From assembly GCA_048370855.1 (NCBI GenBank), contig DBGEOK010000046.1:1-64000 (forward strand): 64,000 bases of DNA, written 5' to 3'. Below are positions 63,289 to 64,000 of this stretch, piece after piece; position 1 is the stretch's first letter, and each line of letters begins with the position of its first letter. The notes under the pieces are model-generated. The model was given only the letters and a program-made list of their open reading frames with translations, had not been told where the DNA came from and did no database searches. Position numbers and translations under genes: made by a program. The stretch is from Limiplasma sp048370855. GTDB taxonomy: Bacteria; Bacillota; Clostridia; Christensenellales; Aristaeellaceae.

Positions 63289-64000
63289 ATGGAGAAAACG
63301 ATGAAGCCCTTGATAGAACTGAAGCATATCGACAAGCAGTTTCCCGGCGTCCACGCGCTGACGGATATCAACATCTCCTTCTATCCCGGCGAGGTGCACG
63401 CGCTGGTCGGGGAAAACGGGGCCGGGAAATCCACGCTGATTAAGATCATCCTGAGCGCCTATAAGCCAACGGAGGGCAAGCTCTACCTGGACGGCGAGGA
63501 GAAGCGGATCGCCAGCCCGCTGGAAGCGTCCAGGCTCGGCATCGAGGCCGTGCACCAGGAGCTGATGCTGATCCCCTGGCTCAGCGTCGCCCGCAACATC
63601 TTTATGAACCGTGAGCTCCGTCAGCCCAAAACCGGCTTGTTCGATACCAAGGCAATGGAGACGACCGCCAGAAAGCTTCTGGAGGAGTTCGGCATCAACA
63701 TCGACGTTTCCCGGCCGGTGAAGGAATACAGCGCGTCGGTTTGGAAGATGATCGACATCGCCCGCGTCGTCAACCTCGACCCAAGGCTGATTATTTTCGA
63801 CGAACCCACCGCCATCCTCACGGAGCCGGAGGTAGAGAGCCTGTTCCGGAAGATTCGGGAGCTCAGGGCCAGAGGGGTAGCCATCATCTATATCTCGCAC
63901 CGCCTGAAGGAAATCGAGCAGCTTGCCGACCGCATTTCAATCCTGCGGGACGGCCATCATGTGGGCACCATGCCGGCGGAGGGCGTAGACCGCGAGGAGA
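63289..64000 (+). CDS. sugar ABC transporter ATP-binding protein (RbsA/MglA type), cut by the window edge
   Basis: 237 codons present, no stop before the edge. Walker A is LVGENGAGKSTLIKI, the Q-loop is EAVHQELMLIPWLSV, the signature is YSASVWKM in place of LSGGQ, as often seen in RbsA/MglA N-terminal domains, and Walker B is PRLIIFDEPTAILTEPE. A second ATPase domain is expected beyond the edge, with the permease after that. AGGTGAGG precedes ATG 63289. Confidence 0.93.
   Translation, partial: MEKTMKPLIELKHIDKQFPGVHALTDINISFYPGEVHALVGENGAGKSTLIKIILSAYKPTEGKLYLDGEEKRIASPLEASRLGIEAVHQELMLIPWLSVARNIFMNRELRQPKTGLFDTKAMETTARKLLEEFGINIDVSRPVKEYSASVWKMIDIARVVNLDPRLIIFDEPTAILTEPEVESLFRKIRELRARGVAIIYISHRLKEIEQLADRISILRDGHHVGTMPAEGVDREE

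Noticed and set aside
62035..63900. 621-codon minus-strand frame at the right end
   Set aside because: Covers two recognisable importer genes on the plus strand.

Overview
The window reads as chromosomal DNA of a spore-forming member of the Bacillota, most likely a GC-rich Clostridia lineage of the gut type. Support: an alpha/beta-type small acid-soluble spore protein, WhiA followed by a Crh-like HPr protein, an AddA-type helicase-nuclease, strong purine-rich ribosome binding sites, sigma-A type promoters with 17-base spacers, and ABC sugar-transport operons. No phage, insertion sequence or CRISPR array was seen. Species cannot be named from this sequence.

Layout. 0-2.5 kb: a single tRNA-Arg(ACG) with its own promoter and terminator, then a broken DUF6056-type membrane protein gene. 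2.7-5.8 kb: an MFS transporter coupled to a GH2 glycosidase. 6.1-14.5 kb: YesL-like membrane protein, spore protein, methyltransferase, Hsp33, and a run of poorly known TPR, HEAT, HD and zinc-ribbon proteins. 14.6-24.4 kb: an unusual transport operon with two tandem large extracellular binding proteins, MalF/MalG-like permeases, an HlyD-like adaptor and a MacB-core-like membrane protein, without an ATPase. 24.4-29.3 kb (minus): VOC protein, metallo-beta-lactamase-fold protein, glycogen phosphorylase. 29.3-38 kb: two parS sites, addA, a lipoprotein with five peptidoglycan-binding repeats, and an ABC exporter pair.

38.3-49.3 kb (minus): gtrA / flippase-like / uvrC operon, a complete methionine operon (metY-metA-metF-MetH activation protein-metH) and dnaN. 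Directly upstream of dnaN lies what looks like the chromosomal origin unwinding element: two abutting DnaA boxes, a GC spacer, four TAG trinucleotides and an AT-rich stretch. dnaA is not next to it. Genes within about 10 kb mostly point away from this spot, and the parS pair 20 kb away fits an origin-proximal location. 49.7-53.3 kb: crh-like, whiA, a radical SAM protein and a phosphoesterase.

53.5-60.1 kb: an arginine operon (argG-C-J-B-D-F) behind a promoter overlapped by ArgR-like palindromes. 60.1-64 kb: repeats, then a UlaG-like lactonase with a ribose-type ABC importer that runs off the right edge.

Two dispersed non-coding repeat families, rich in hairpins, fill several gaps (repeat A at 38.0 and 60.2 kb; repeat B at 17.3 and 26.6 kb).
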